DNA of 64,000 nt, from the NCBI GenBank assembly GCA_022867625.1, contig JALIFM010000001.1, positions 124,001 through 188,000 on the forward strand. Direction: 5' to 3'. This document shows positions 25,021 to 34,197 of the stretch, one piece after another; the first letter of the stretch is position 1, and every line of letters begins with the position of its first letter. The DNA is from Lachnospiraceae bacterium NSJ-143 (lineage in GTDB: Bacteria; Bacillota; Clostridia; Lachnospirales; Anaerotignaceae). Below the pieces are notes generated by a model. It had not been told where the DNA came from and made no database searches. It saw only the letters and a list, made by a program, of their open reading frames with translations. Made by a program: the position numbers and the translations under genes.

Positions 25021-25599
25021 TTGGGGATTCTTATTGACTTGTTTTTAGCATTTGCTAAAATGGGGGCGGTGACTTTTGGAGGCGGCTACGCAATGCTTCC
25101 AATACTGCAAAAGACAGTTGTCGAGGACCGTCACTGGGCCACAGAAGAAGAACTTCTGGATTATTATGCCATAGGCCAGTGCACTCCGGGAATAATTGCG
25201 GTTAATACTGCCACATTTATAGGATATAAAAATAAAGGTATACTCGGCGGCATTGTGGCAACCCTTGGGCTGATATTTCCGTCAATAGTTATTATAGGCA
25301 TTATAGCGGCATTCCTTAAGAATTTTGCGGACCTTGCTGTTGTTCAGCACGCCTTTGCCGGTATAAGGGTATGTGTTGGAGTGCTTATATTAAACGCCGT
25401 GCTAAAGCTGTGGAAGGGTGCTGTTAAGGGAAAGATAACCGCCGCTATTGTAGTTTTGTCGTGCGCTGTATCAGCCTTTACAGATGTGTCGTCTGTGGCT
25501 ATGGTAGTAGCGGCTGGGGTGCTGGGCTTCCTTTTTGCCGGAAAGATAGAAAAAGCTGAAAGTGGGAAAAAATCTTCCGAAAAGGGGGCTGAAAAATAA
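25021..25599 (+). CDS. Chromate-transporter-family protein, first half
   Basis: A 192-residue membrane protein corresponding to one half of ChrA. It shows GGGYAMLPILQ near residue 20 and the AIGQCTPGIIAVNTATFIGY motif near 60, with about five or six hydrophobic segments. The start is TTG 25021 with GGGAG ten bases upstream; an ATG nearby is out of frame. The second half is the next gene, overlapping by one base, so a heterodimeric CHR transporter is expected. CHR proteins move chromate or sulfate in some bacteria. The substrate here is not shown. Confidence 0.88.
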   Translation: MGILIDLFLAFAKMGAVTFGGGYAMLPILQKTVVEDRHWATEEELLDYYAIGQCTPGIIAVNTATFIGYKNKGILGGIVATLGLIFPSIVIIGIIAAFLKNFADLAVVQHAFAGIRVCVGVLILNAVLKLWKGAVKGKITAAIVVLSCAVSAFTDVSSVAMVVAAGVLGFLFAGKIEKAESGKKSSEKGAEK

Positions 25600-26156
25600 T
25601 GCCTATGCTTCTTGTTTTATATATAGAGTTTTTTAAGGTGGGGCTTTTTGCTGTGGGAGGCGGGCTTGCCACACTGCCTTTTCTGTATGACATGGCGGCA
25701 AAATACACATGGCTCACAACAGCCATGATAGGGGATATGATAGCTATTTCAGAATCAACCCCGGGCGCTATGGGCGTAAACATGGCCACATATGTGGGGT
25801 TTCAAAACAGTGGGATTATAGGCTGTATTGTGGCGACACTCGGGCTTGTATCGCCATCTATAATAGTAATAATACTTATAGCAAACGTGCTTGACAAGTT
25901 TAAGGAAAGCCGTGTGGTAAAGAATATATTTTATATGCTGAGACCAATAGCTACAGGTCTTATAGCTGCCGCCGGCCTTTCTGTTATAGTGCTTGCGGTT
26001 TTTAATACATCGTTTGCCGATTTTTCGGTATCGGGATTCAGTATAAAGGCTGTAATACTTTTTGCGGCAATACTTGTTTTTACAAGAAAAACAAAATTTC
26101 ACCCAATTGTGGCTATAGCAATAAGCGGGGTTATAGGAGTTGTATTTGGGTTTTAA
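25599..26156 (+). CDS. Chromate-transporter-family protein, second half
   Basis: A 185-residue membrane protein homologous to the previous gene, with VGGGLATLPFLYD near residue 19 and SESTPGAMGVNMATYVGF near 55. The ATG overlaps the stop codon of the first half (TAATG), so translation is coupled. Short CHR proteins work as pairs with opposite membrane topology, and this adjacency fits that. Confidence 0.88.
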   Translation: MPMLLVLYIEFFKVGLFAVGGGLATLPFLYDMAAKYTWLTTAMIGDMIAISESTPGAMGVNMATYVGFQNSGIIGCIVATLGLVSPSIIVIILIANVLDKFKESRVVKNIFYMLRPIATGLIAAAGLSVIVLAVFNTSFADFSVSGFSIKAVILFAAILVFTRKTKFHPIVAIAISGVIGVVFGF

Positions 26157-26188
26157 GTATCTGTTTTAACAGAGGAAGGTGTTATTAA

Positions 26189-27676
26189 ATGAGAGAACTG
26201 CTTAACTACATAGACGGAAAATGGACAGAAGCCTTAAACGGTGACGGCTTTGATGTGATAAACCCCGCAACAGGCGAGGTCATAGCTAAGGCCGCAAAGG
26301 GAGGCCGAGAGGACGCAAGGCTTGCTATAGCAGCAGCCAAAAGGGAATTCTATTCCAACAGAAAAGGCTGGAGGAGATTGAGTGCGGTAAAAAGGAGCGA
26401 AGTGCTTTTGACTGTGGCCTCAATGCTTGAAGGTGAGCGTGAGAGGTTTGCTCAGGCAGAAACTATGGATAACGGAAAGCCGCTGAGGGAAGCGCTGGGG
26501 GATGTGGACGATGCTGTAAGCTATATCAGGTATTACGCAGGTGCTGTCAGAATGCCTTCCGGTGTTACATATGATGTAAACGATGGCTTTGGTCCTATGC
26601 ACTCATACACAGTCAAGGAGCCTGTAGGCGTATGCGGACTTATAACACCATGGAACTACCCTCTTTTAATGGGTGTGCAGAAAATAGCGCCGGCGCTTGC
26701 GGCGGGAAACACCATAGTGTTTAAGCCAAGCTCTGAAACGCCGCTTTCAACTGTAATGTTTTTTGAGCTGCTTGAAAAAGCGGGGCTTCCGGCCGGAACA
26801 GTAAATCTTGTTATGGGCGGCGGCTCAACAGTTGGAAATGAGATAGCTGAAAGCGCCGATGTGGATATGGTGTCTTTTACAGGCAGTACTGAGGTAGGAC
26901 AGAGCATATACCGCGCTGCGGCTGGGAATGTAAAGAAAATCGGCCTTGAGCTGGGAGGAAAATCGCCTAATATAATTTTTGCGGACGCCGATATTGACGG
27001 TGCTGTGGAATGGGCAATGATGGGAGTTTTCTTTAATCAGGGAGAGGTATGCTCAGCCGGCTCAAGAATAATAATTGAGGAATCTGTAAAAGACAGGTTT
27101 GTAATGCGCCTTAAGGAAAGGGCGGAAAAAATGACTCTTGGCAACGGCCTTGATAATCCTGACATGGGGCCGCTTGTATCCGAAGAGCATATGAAAAAGG
27201 TGCTTAAATTTATAGAACAGTCCGCTGCTGAGGGCGGCAGGATAGTCTGCGGTGGAAGCAGATATACACTTGATGGCTGCGAAAAGGGATTTTTTGTCCG
27301 TCCGACAATTATCGACAATGTTGGAAAAGACAATACGGCGGTAAAAAATGAAATATTTGGCCCTGTGGTAACTGTGCAGACATTCAAAACAGAGGATGAG
27401 GCTGTTGAGCTGGCTAACGATACGGAGTTCGGTCTTGCCGGCGCTGTGTTTACTAAGGACGGCGCAAGAGCGCTGAGAGTTGTAAAGGAAATACGCGCCG
27501 GCATAACATGGATTAACTGTTATAATCCGGCCTTTGTGGAAGCCCCGTGGGGAGGCTATAAAAAGAGCGGAATAGGCCGTGAGCTGAGTACTGCCGGACT
27601 TGAGGAGTATACAGAGACTAAACAGATAACTGTAAACCTCAATCCGGGGACTTTTGGCTGGTACGATATCCGTTGA
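26189..27676 (+). CDS. NAD(P)-dependent aldehyde dehydrogenase, betaine-aldehyde type
   Basis: A 495-residue enzyme of the ALDH superfamily, oxidising an aldehyde to the acid. NAD-binding motifs are TPWNYPL near residue 151 and GSTEVGQ near 230. The catalytic Glu lies in LELGGKSPN near 255 and the nucleophile Cys in FFNQGEVCSAGSR near 289. The last pattern resembles betaine-aldehyde and related gamma-aminobutyraldehyde dehydrogenases. AGAGGAAGG lies upstream of the ATG. There are no choline- or polyamine-pathway genes beside it, so the physiological substrate stays open. Confidence 0.92.
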   Translation: MRELLNYIDGKWTEALNGDGFDVINPATGEVIAKAAKGGREDARLAIAAAKREFYSNRKGWRRLSAVKRSEVLLTVASMLEGERERFAQAETMDNGKPLREALGDVDDAVSYIRYYAGAVRMPSGVTYDVNDGFGPMHSYTVKEPVGVCGLITPWNYPLLMGVQKIAPALAAGNTIVFKPSSETPLSTVMFFELLEKAGLPAGTVNLVMGGGSTVGNEIAESADVDMVSFTGSTEVGQSIYRAAAGNVKKIGLELGGKSPNIIFADADIDGAVEWAMMGVFFNQGEVCSAGSRIIIEESVKDRFVMRLKERAEKMTLGNGLDNPDMGPLVSEEHMKKVLKFIEQSAAEGGRIVCGGSRYTLDGCEKGFFVRPTIIDNVGKDNTAVKNEIFGPVVTVQTFKTEDEAVELANDTEFGLAGAVFTKDGARALRVVKEIRAGITWINCYNPAFVEAPWGGYKKSGIGRELSTAGLEEYTETKQITVNLNPGTFGWYDIR

Positions 27677-27751
27677 CAGGTGATAAAGGGCGTAACAGCT
27701 GTGGATAAATCTGTTTTTTAATTTATCTCCGGTAAAGAAAGGGTTTTGTCA

Positions 27752-29200
27752 ATGCCTTTAAAAAGAATTCCGCTTATTCTGCTGCTCACAGAACTTTTGT
27801 ATTGCGGCTGTGCATATGCTGTTCCTGTGACTTACAATGATTTGGGATTAAGCAGTATTGAGATTAACCAGTACTCTTACTATTATGTGGCTCCTGAGGA
27901 TAACATCAGGTTTTCGTTTGCTGACAGGGATATTGCCGGCATAGAGGGATATATAAGGGAAAACATAGACAAAAGCTTTGACCTGCGGTGGTATAACACG
28001 TATTTTGACTGTGAGTCTGAATATGACGGTACAGTAGAGCTGGTGTTTAAAAGGGGCGGCTTTGAGACTGAGGTTAAATATACGGCGGGAATTTATAATG
28101 GATATGTGCGCACCGTATCCCAATATGGTATGCCGGATTATGAAAGCGCCGATTACATATTCGACGAGGCCGGAGTTGAAGAAATCATATCGGCTTCTGA
28201 CTGCGCGCTTTTGCTTGAAGCCGGCGAGGAGGCGGTATCCCGCAGCATAGACAAAAAATATGATGTTGAGCCGTACTACTGTGTTACCACCGGCGTAAGG
28301 AACATAAAAACCGGAAAAATAAGCTTAAGACAGTATGAGTACAGGCCCTATAAAAACCCTCATGCTGTCTGTGCAGGTGAGCACTTTCAATACACTAACC
28401 TTCCTGCGGTTTCAGGTGCATTTGATTTTTACAGAACCGTCGTTTTTAATATCAACGAGAGCTCAGCTGTGGCAGACGGGTATAAGATAAATGATATCGG
28501 TTTATACAGGCTTGAGGACGGCACAGTAATGGCGCCTGTAAGAAAAACCGCGTATATGCTTGGCTTTGGGGTTATTGATTGGGATGAGGAGGCAAAGCTT
28601 GTCAGGGGAAAGAGGGCGGAGCCGTATTCCGGACTTTTTGCCGCTGGAGAAAGTTTCAGCCTTGATACCGAAACCGGTTATGTCAGCTTTTTGAACAGGA
28701 CCCTCGGTTTTAATACATATGTGGAGTTTAAAGACTCAGAGATATTCGCCCCGCTGGAGGATATTTTAAGTATATGCGGAGTATCAGACAGGCGGGTATA
28801 TTATAACAGCCAGAGAGGAAGCATTACAGTTGATTTTACCCCTAATTTTGATACGGACAGGATAACTGTGGATTTTGGTCTGGCAGATTTGGAAGGATAT
28901 CCGGCGGAAAGACTGATTTTTGACATAACAGATAAGGCGGAAATTGAAAACATACAAAAAATATGTTCAGGCGGAGTATTTACAAAGCTTGAAAAACCGC
29001 CTCCGGGGCGCAGCCCAATATACCGCATTAGCTTTAACAATGGGACAGATATTTACTCATTTATGGAAAACAACAGGGGAGTGTTTTATTCTGCATGTAT
29101 TCTTCCCGAAGGCCTTGATACATGTATTCTGGATTATGCCCGGAAAGCTTTTGATGGAAAGGCTTATATTAAAGAGTATTCTGAAAACAGTACTGAATAA
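27752..29200 (+). CDS. Secreted protein with a copper-amine-oxidase-N-like domain
   Basis: A 482-residue exported protein with a signal peptide over residues 1-24 (cleavage after CAYA). The N-terminal half is rich in Tyr/Asp/Glu and not recognised. Residues about 245-345 hold two copies of the pattern APVRKTAYMLG..IDWDEEAKLV and FAPLEDILSICG..RRVYYNSQRGSITV. This resembles the copper amine oxidase N-terminal-like stalk domain common on Clostridial cell-surface proteins. The start is ATG 27752 with AAAGGG eight bases before it; a TTG six bases upstream is less favoured. It is a single-gene unit ended by a strong terminator. Confidence 0.8.
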   Translation: MPLKRIPLILLLTELLYCGCAYAVPVTYNDLGLSSIEINQYSYYYVAPEDNIRFSFADRDIAGIEGYIRENIDKSFDLRWYNTYFDCESEYDGTVELVFKRGGFETEVKYTAGIYNGYVRTVSQYGMPDYESADYIFDEAGVEEIISASDCALLLEAGEEAVSRSIDKKYDVEPYYCVTTGVRNIKTGKISLRQYEYRPYKNPHAVCAGEHFQYTNLPAVSGAFDFYRTVVFNINESSAVADGYKINDIGLYRLEDGTVMAPVRKTAYMLGFGVIDWDEEAKLVRGKRAEPYSGLFAAGESFSLDTETGYVSFLNRTLGFNTYVEFKDSEIFAPLEDILSICGVSDRRVYYNSQRGSITVDFTPNFDTDRITVDFGLADLEGYPAERLIFDITDKAEIENIQKICSGGVFTKLEKPPPGRSPIYRISFNNGTDIYSFMENNRGVFYSACILPEGLDTCILDYARKAFDGKAYIKEYSENSTE

Positions 29201-29204
29201 AATT

Positions 29205-29241
29205 AAAACCACCGTATGGTCAACACCCATACGGTGGTTTT
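29205..29241. terminator. Bidirectional terminator between the secreted protein and trp operon
   Basis: A perfect 15-bp stem (29205-29219 with 29227-29241) and a 7-nt loop. AAAA/TTTT runs on both sides let it serve the plus-strand gene and the minus-strand trpA. Confidence 0.95.
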
Positions 29242-29243
29242 GT

Positions 29244-30017
29244 TTAATTTATTATGGCGTCTTTCATAGACTTTACGTATTCATAAACATATTGGCCAGC
29301 GTCTGCGCCGTATTTTTCTATTATCTTAACTATAGCGCTGCCAACTATTATACCGTCGGAATACCCGACTATGGCAGCGGCCTGTTCAGGTGTGTTTATT
29401 CCAAAGCCTACTGCGGCGGGAACGTCTGTATAGGATTTTATGGAATCTACAATTGATTTTATATCGGTTTTAATTTCGCTTCTCATACCTGTTACGCCCA
29501 TTGAGGATACAACGTATACATAGCCGCTGGCCTCTTTTGCTATCTGTTTTATCCTGTCATCTGATGTAGGTGCGATAAGTGAAATCAGGTCAACGCCGCA
29601 GCTTTCGGCTGTTTTGGAAAGCTCGCCCCTTTCTTCAAAGGGCATATCCGGTATTATTATTCCGTCAACTCCCGTACTTTGGCATCTGGCGAAAAATTTG
29701 TCATAGCCGTAGTTGAATACCGGATTGAGGTATGTAAGAAACACTATAGGCACCTGTGTTTTAAGGCGTATGCGTCCGACCATATCAAAGAGCCTTTCTG
29801 GTGTACAGCCGGCCTTGAGCGCACGTATATTTGCTTCCTGTATAACAGGCCCTTCGGCTATGGGGTCAGAAAACGGTATGCCTATTTCTATAATGTCAGC
29901 TCCTCCGCGCACCATATCAAGTATGTATTCTTCTGTTTTTTCTATAGAAGGGTCTCCCCCTGTAAGAAAGCCTATAAACGCTTTTCCGTTTTTGAATGCT
30001 TTATATATATTACTCAA
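29244..30017 (-). CDS. trpA: Tryptophan synthase alpha subunit
   Basis: A 257-residue TIM barrel that cleaves indole-3-glycerol phosphate to indole and glyceraldehyde 3-phosphate in complex with TrpB. The catalytic Glu lies in [10 protein letters not shown] near residue 45, and a second acid and Gly loops (GFGI, GSAIVK) bind phosphate. I favour the TTG start at 30017: AGAGGAG lies nine bases upstream, and it gives the family-typical (M)[18 protein letters not shown] at 30026 touches the ribosome site. It overlaps the end of trpB by eight bases. Confidence 0.95.
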   Translation of the reverse strand: MSNIYKAFKNGKAFIGFLTGGDPSIEKTEEYILDMVRGGADIIEIGIPFSDPIAEGPVIQEANIRALKAGCTPERLFDMVGRIRLKTQVPIVFLTYLNPVFNYGYDKFFARCQSTGVDGIIIPDMPFEERGELSKTAESCGVDLISLIAPTSDDRIKQIAKEASGYVYVVSSMGVTGMRSEIKTDIKSIVDSIKSYTDVPAAVGFGINTPEQAAAIVGYSDGIIVGSAIVKIIEKYGADAGQYVYEYVKSMKDAIIN

Positions 30018-31194
30018 ATATATCAACTCCTCTGTATCTGGCTATAGCGGCCACATCTTTGTCTCCACGACCTGAAAGGCAGACTATAATTATACTGTCC
30101 TTTGGCATGGTTGGCGCCATTTTTATTACATGCGCCACAGCGTGGGCACTCTCTATTGCACATATTATGCCTTCCTTTCTGGCAAGGTACTCAAAGGCGG
30201 AAACAGCCTCATTGTCGGTAACCGGCACATACTGGGCCCTTCCGGTATCATGCAGATAAGAATGTTCCGGGCCTATGCCCGGATAGTCAAGTCCGGCAGA
30301 TATTGAATAGACAGGGGCTATCTGGCCGTTTTCATCCTGACAAAAGTAACTTTTCATGCCATGGAATACACCAGGGCGGCCCCTTGATATTGTGGCGGCG
30401 TGCTTGTCGGTATCCACGCCAAGGCCAGCGGCCTCACAGCCTATAAGCTTTACTTCCTTGTCGTCTATAAAATTATAAAACATACCCATGGCGTTGCTGC
30501 CGCCGCCCACACAGGCCACAACGGCATCTGGCAGTTTACCTTCTTTTTCAAGTATCTGCTTTCTGGCTTCCATGCTTATAACGCTCTGAAAATCCCTTAC
30601 AATCATTGGAAACGGGTGAGGACCCATTACAGAACCAAGAACATAGTGGGTATCGTTTACACGGCTTACCCATTCGCGCATTGTTTCGTTTACGGCGTCC
30701 TTAAGTGTTTTTGTACCGCTGTCCACAGGGTGAACCTTTGCGCCTAAAAGCTCCATTCTAAAGCAGTTGAGAGCCTGCCGTTCAGTATCCTCCCTGCCCA
30801 TGAATATCTCGCACTCAAGGCCAAGAAACGCCGCCGCTGTGGCTGTAGCCACACCATGCTGGCCTGCGCCGGTTTCGGCAATAACACGCGTTTTGCCCAT
30901 TTTTCTGGCCAGAAGGCACTGACCAAGAGCGTTGTTGATTTTGTGAGAGCCGGTATGGTTGAGGTCCTCGCGCTTGAGATATATTTTTGCCCCTCCCAAG
31001 TCATTTGTCATTCTTTCGGCGTAATACAGAAGCGACGGTCTTCCGGCGTATTCGGCAAGAAGGGTGTTGAATTCATCAATAAATTCCGGATTGTTTTTGT
31101 AGTGCTCATACTGTTTTTCCAGGTTTATAATCTCGTTCATAAGTGTTTCGGGTATATACTGGCCCCCGTGTACACCGTATCTTCCTTTGCTCAT
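30010..31194 (-). CDS. trpB: Tryptophan synthase beta subunit
   Basis: A 394-residue PLP enzyme condensing indole and serine to tryptophan. The PLP lysine is in [14 protein letters not shown] near residue 84, the phosphate-binding loop is [10 protein letters not shown] near 227, and E/S contacts lie in AETGAGQHG near 107. Full length for TrpB1. It is separated from trpF by one base and overlaps trpA, consistent with coupled translation. Confidence 0.97.
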   Translation of the reverse strand: MSKGRYGVHGGQYIPETLMNEIINLEKQYEHYKNNPEFIDEFNTLLAEYAGRPSLLYYAERMTNDLGGAKIYLKREDLNHTGSHKINNALGQCLLARKMGKTRVIAETGAGQHGVATATAAAFLGLECEIFMGREDTERQALNCFRMELLGAKVHPVDSGTKTLKDAVNETMREWVSRVNDTHYVLGSVMGPHPFPMIVRDFQSVISMEARKQILEKEGKLPDAVVACVGGGSNAMGMFYNFIDDKEVKLIGCEAAGLGVDTDKHAATISRGRPGVFHGMKSYFCQDENGQIAPVYSISAGLDYPGIGPEHSYLHDTGRAQYVPVTDNEAVSAFEYLARKEGIICAIESAHAVAHVIKMAPTMPKDSIIIVCLSGRGDKDVAAIARYRGVDIFE

Positions 31195-31195
31195 T

Positions 31196-31816
31196 TTATA
31201 TCCCCCTTATAAGGCTTATTATCTCTCTTATTTTTTCCCTGTCCTTAAACTCGCCTGTCTCAACACCTGACGATATGTCGAGTGCATAGGGGCTGAATAC
31301 CCTTATGGCCCTTTGGGCGTTTGAGGCGTTTATACCTCCTGCTATAAAAATCTTGGCGAAGTTGTTTTTGCAGTGTTGGCAGTGTTCCCAGTCAAAGGCC
31401 TTTCCGCTTCCCGCTGTGCTGTCAAGCAGCAGATAGTCGGCTCCATAAAAGCGGCAGTTTTGAAGCTCATTATCGGAACTGCCAAAGTCTCCTAACCGCA
31501 GTGCTTTAATTACAGGCTTGTCAGTGAGGGTCTTCAGCTTTGTGACATACTCCCGGTCCTCGTTTCCGTGGAGCTGTATAATATCAATTATGCCGTTTCT
31601 GCAAAGGCGGGATACAGTTTCCGGTTTTTCGTCCACAAACACGCCTGCCGCCTGTATATCCGGCTTAAGGGCTGCTTTAAGCTTTTGGGCTTTTTCATAT
31701 GTCACATACCTTCGGCTTTGAGGGTGGAACACAAAACCGATGTAGTCCGGTCTAAACTCATTTGCGTATTCTATATCCTCCGGCCTTGTAAGGCCGCAAA
31801 TTTTAATTTTTGCCAT
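31196..31816 (-). CDS. trpF: Phosphoribosylanthranilate isomerase
   Basis: A 206-residue TIM barrel catalysing the Amadori rearrangement of phosphoribosylanthranilate. The catalytic Cys lies in KICGLTR near residue 7 and the Asp in [15 protein letters not shown] near 128. C-terminal phosphate-binding loops are AGGINASN and DISSGVE. Its ATG shares one base with the trpC stop. Confidence 0.95.
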   Translation of the reverse strand: MAKIKICGLTRPEDIEYANEFRPDYIGFVFHPQSRRYVTYEKAQKLKAALKPDIQAAGVFVDEKPETVSRLCRNGIIDIIQLHGNEDREYVTKLKTLTDKPVIKALRLGDFGSSDNELQNCRFYGADYLLLDSTAGSGKAFDWEHCQHCKNNFAKIFIAGGINASNAQRAIRVFSPYALDISSGVETGEFKDREKIREIISLIRGI

Positions 31817-32592
31817 TACAGGTTCAGCTCCTCAAGGGTTTTCTTTTTGTCGGCGCTTCTCATAAGCGTTTCGCCTATAAGCACGGCGTCTGCTTTGCAG
31901 GATTTTACAAACTGTATATCCTCCCTTGTTTTTATGCCGCTTTCGGATATGAGTATTTTGCTGTCAGGCACAAGGCAGGCAAGCTCTCCTGTTTTGTTTA
32001 AATCCACGTTAAAGGTCGTCAGGTCGCGGTTGTTTATGCCTATTATCATGGCGCCGGCCGCTTCTGCGCTTTTTATTTCCTCGCGGCTGTGCACCTCAAC
32101 TATAGCGTCCATTCCAAGACTTTCAGCTGTGCTTATAAACCTTTTCAGGGTCTGGGTGTCCAGCAGGGCGCATATCAGCAGAATACAGCTTGCGCCCAGT
32201 ACTCTGGATTCGTATATCTGGTACTCGTCTATAGTAAAGTCCTTTCTGAGCACCGGTATACTTACGCTTTGGGCTATCTCAAGCAGGTATTTGTCGCTTC
32301 CCTTAAAGTAATACGGCTCTGTAAGCACCGACACAGCCGCCGCTCCTGCCGATTCATACTCTGTGGCTGTCTTTATATAGTCAAACTCTCCGGCTATAAT
32401 GCCCTTTGACGGGGAAGCCCTCTTTACCTCGCATATAAATGACAGGCCGTCTTTTAAAAGGGCATTTCTGAATGGAAAGCCGGTATCTGGGTTTAAGCTG
32501 AGAGCCTTTTCTTTTATTTTATCAGGCGGAACGCTGGTTTTTATCAGCCGGTACCTTTCCCGGGTTTTTTCTGCTATCTCGTCAAGTATCAT
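31816..32592 (-). CDS. trpC: Indole-3-glycerol phosphate synthase
   Basis: A 258-residue TIM barrel that closes the indole ring. Motifs are ICEVKRASPSKG near residue 53 (catalytic Glu and Lys), LRKDFTIDEYQI near 110, INNRDLTTF near 176, and SESGI near 208. It stands alone here and is not fused to trpF as in enterobacteria. Three bases separate it from trpD. Confidence 0.96.
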   Translation of the reverse strand: MILDEIAEKTRERYRLIKTSVPPDKIKEKALSLNPDTGFPFRNALLKDGLSFICEVKRASPSKGIIAGEFDYIKTATEYESAGAAAVSVLTEPYYFKGSDKYLLEIAQSVSIPVLRKDFTIDEYQIYESRVLGASCILLICALLDTQTLKRFISTAESLGMDAIVEVHSREEIKSAEAAGAMIIGINNRDLTTFNVDLNKTGELACLVPDSKILISESGIKTREDIQFVKSCKADAVLIGETLMRSADKKKTLEELNL

Positions 32593-32595
32593 ATT

Positions 32596-33621
32596 TTACA
32601 CCGCCCTTTGGCTTAGCCTGTTGGAGGCGTCCTTAAATTCTTCAAACTTGGAGTATGCCATTCCGCTTTGTATAATTTCCCTTGCCTTTTTTACACCGTC
32701 GGCTATGCTTTCGGCCTTGCCTGCGGCATATATGGCAAGGGCGGAGTTTAAAAGGACTATGTCAAGCTTTGCGCCGGTTTCTTTACCGGTGAGAATATTA
32801 AGTGTAATCTCGGCGTTCTGTTCCGGCAGGCCGCCCTTAATCTCGTTTTCGGGATAGGTTTTAAGCCCGGCTGATTCAGGGGTTATTGTAAATGTCCTGA
32901 ATGTGCCGTTATCTATTTCGCAGAGGGTGGTATCCGCGCATACAGTCGCCTCGTCAAGGCCGCCGCCAAAGAGTGTAAAGCCCCGTTTTGTGCCAAGATT
33001 AGAGAGCACACGCGCTATAGGCTCAAGCAGTGACATATCATACACGCCTATTACATTTATGTGGGCGAAGGCCGGGTTTGTGAGAGGCCCCAGAATATTG
33101 AAAATTGTGCGGGCGCCTATCTCTTTTCTTACAGGTCCGGCGTATTTCATTGAGGAGTGGTAAACCGGGGCGAACATGAAGCAGAGGCCGTGTTCCTTTA
33201 AAATCCTCTGGTTTATATCAGCCGGTATATTAATATTTACCCCGAGCTTTTCAAGTACGTCGGCCGCTCCGCACTTGCTGGAAGCGCTGCGGTTTCCGTG
33301 TTTTGCAACAGGTATGCCTGCGGCTGAAATTACAAAGGCGGCTGTTGTGGATATATTGAATGTGCCGGAATTATCACCGCCTGTGCCAACTATGTCCAGT
33401 ACCTCAAACGGTGTTTCTATTCTTGAGGCCTTATTTCTCATTACATTTGCGCAGGCCGTAATCTCGTCTATGGTTTCGCCCTTCATTCTGAGGGCTGTAA
33501 GGAAAGAGGAAATCTGTGCCGGTGTGGCTCTGCCGCTCATTATCTCATCCATTACCTCCTCGGCCTCGCTGTAGGTGAGGTCTCTGCGTTCTATAATCTT
33601 GGAAATTGCTTCTCTAATCAT
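32596..33621 (-). CDS. trpD: Anthranilate phosphoribosyltransferase
   Basis: A 341-residue enzyme transferring the phosphoribosyl group to anthranilate. The PRPP-binding motif GTGGDNSGTFN is near residue 81, KHGNRSASSKCGAADVLE follows near 107, and the anthranilate-site RKEIGARTIFNILGPLTNP is near 166. The length is standard. It is not fused to trpG. Confidence 0.96.
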   Translation of the reverse strand: MIREAISKIIERRDLTYSEAEEVMDEIMSGRATPAQISSFLTALRMKGETIDEITACANVMRNKASRIETPFEVLDIVGTGGDNSGTFNISTTAAFVISAAGIPVAKHGNRSASSKCGAADVLEKLGVNINIPADINQRILKEHGLCFMFAPVYHSSMKYAGPVRKEIGARTIFNILGPLTNPAFAHINVIGVYDMSLLEPIARVLSNLGTKRGFTLFGGGLDEATVCADTTLCEIDNGTFRTFTITPESAGLKTYPENEIKGGLPEQNAEITLNILTGKETGAKLDIVLLNSALAIYAAGKAESIADGVKKAREIIQSGMAYSKFEEFKDASNRLSQRAV

Positions 33622-33626
33622 TCAAA

Positions 33627-34193
33627 TCACCCCTCAATAAAATTTCTGAGTATCGTTTTGCCCTGTGGCGTCATAATTGATTCCGGGTGGAACTGAAGTC
33701 CGTATATTTTATAATTTCTGTGCTCAAGCGACATTATCTCGCCGTCTTTGGACCTGCCTGTTATTTTAAGGCAGTCCGGCACAGTACAGTCAATGGCAGC
33801 TAAGGAATGGTATCGGGCTACGGATATTTTTGATGGCAGGCCCTTAAAGACAGCGCTTCCGGTATCTATTGATATTTCCGATTCCTTGCCGTGCATAATG
33901 CTCTTTGCCCGGCTTACAGCAGCTCCAAATGCTTTGGCTATAGCCTGATGCCCAAGGCATACGCCAAGTATTGGCACATTTCCTGCCAGAAGCCTTATTG
34001 TATCTATACATACTCCGGCGTCCTCAGGTCTTCCGGGGCCCGGAGAGATTATGATTTTTTCGGGATTGAGCTTTTGAATCTCCGAAGGTGACAGCTCGTC
34101 GTTTCTTATCACTTTTATTTCCGGATTAATGGCTCCCGCAAGCTGATAAAGGTTGTAGGAGAAGCTGTCGTAGTTATCAATTAAAAGTATCAT
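33627..34193 (-). CDS. trpG: Anthranilate synthase, glutamine amidotransferase subunit
   Basis: A 188-residue class-I glutamine amidotransferase supplying ammonia to TrpE. The catalytic triad is Cys in GVCLGHQA near residue 79 and His-Glu in FHPESI near 170. In some Bacillota the same subunit also serves 4-amino-4-deoxychorismate synthase; no pab genes are seen here. Confidence 0.95.
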   Translation of the reverse strand: MILLIDNYDSFSYNLYQLAGAINPEIKVIRNDELSPSEIQKLNPEKIIISPGPGRPEDAGVCIDTIRLLAGNVPILGVCLGHQAIAKAFGAAVSRAKSIMHGKESEISIDTGSAVFKGLPSKISVARYHSLAAIDCTVPDCLKITGRSKDGEIMSLEHRNYKIYGLQFHPESIMTPQGKTILRNFIEG

Positions 34194-34197
34194 GCTG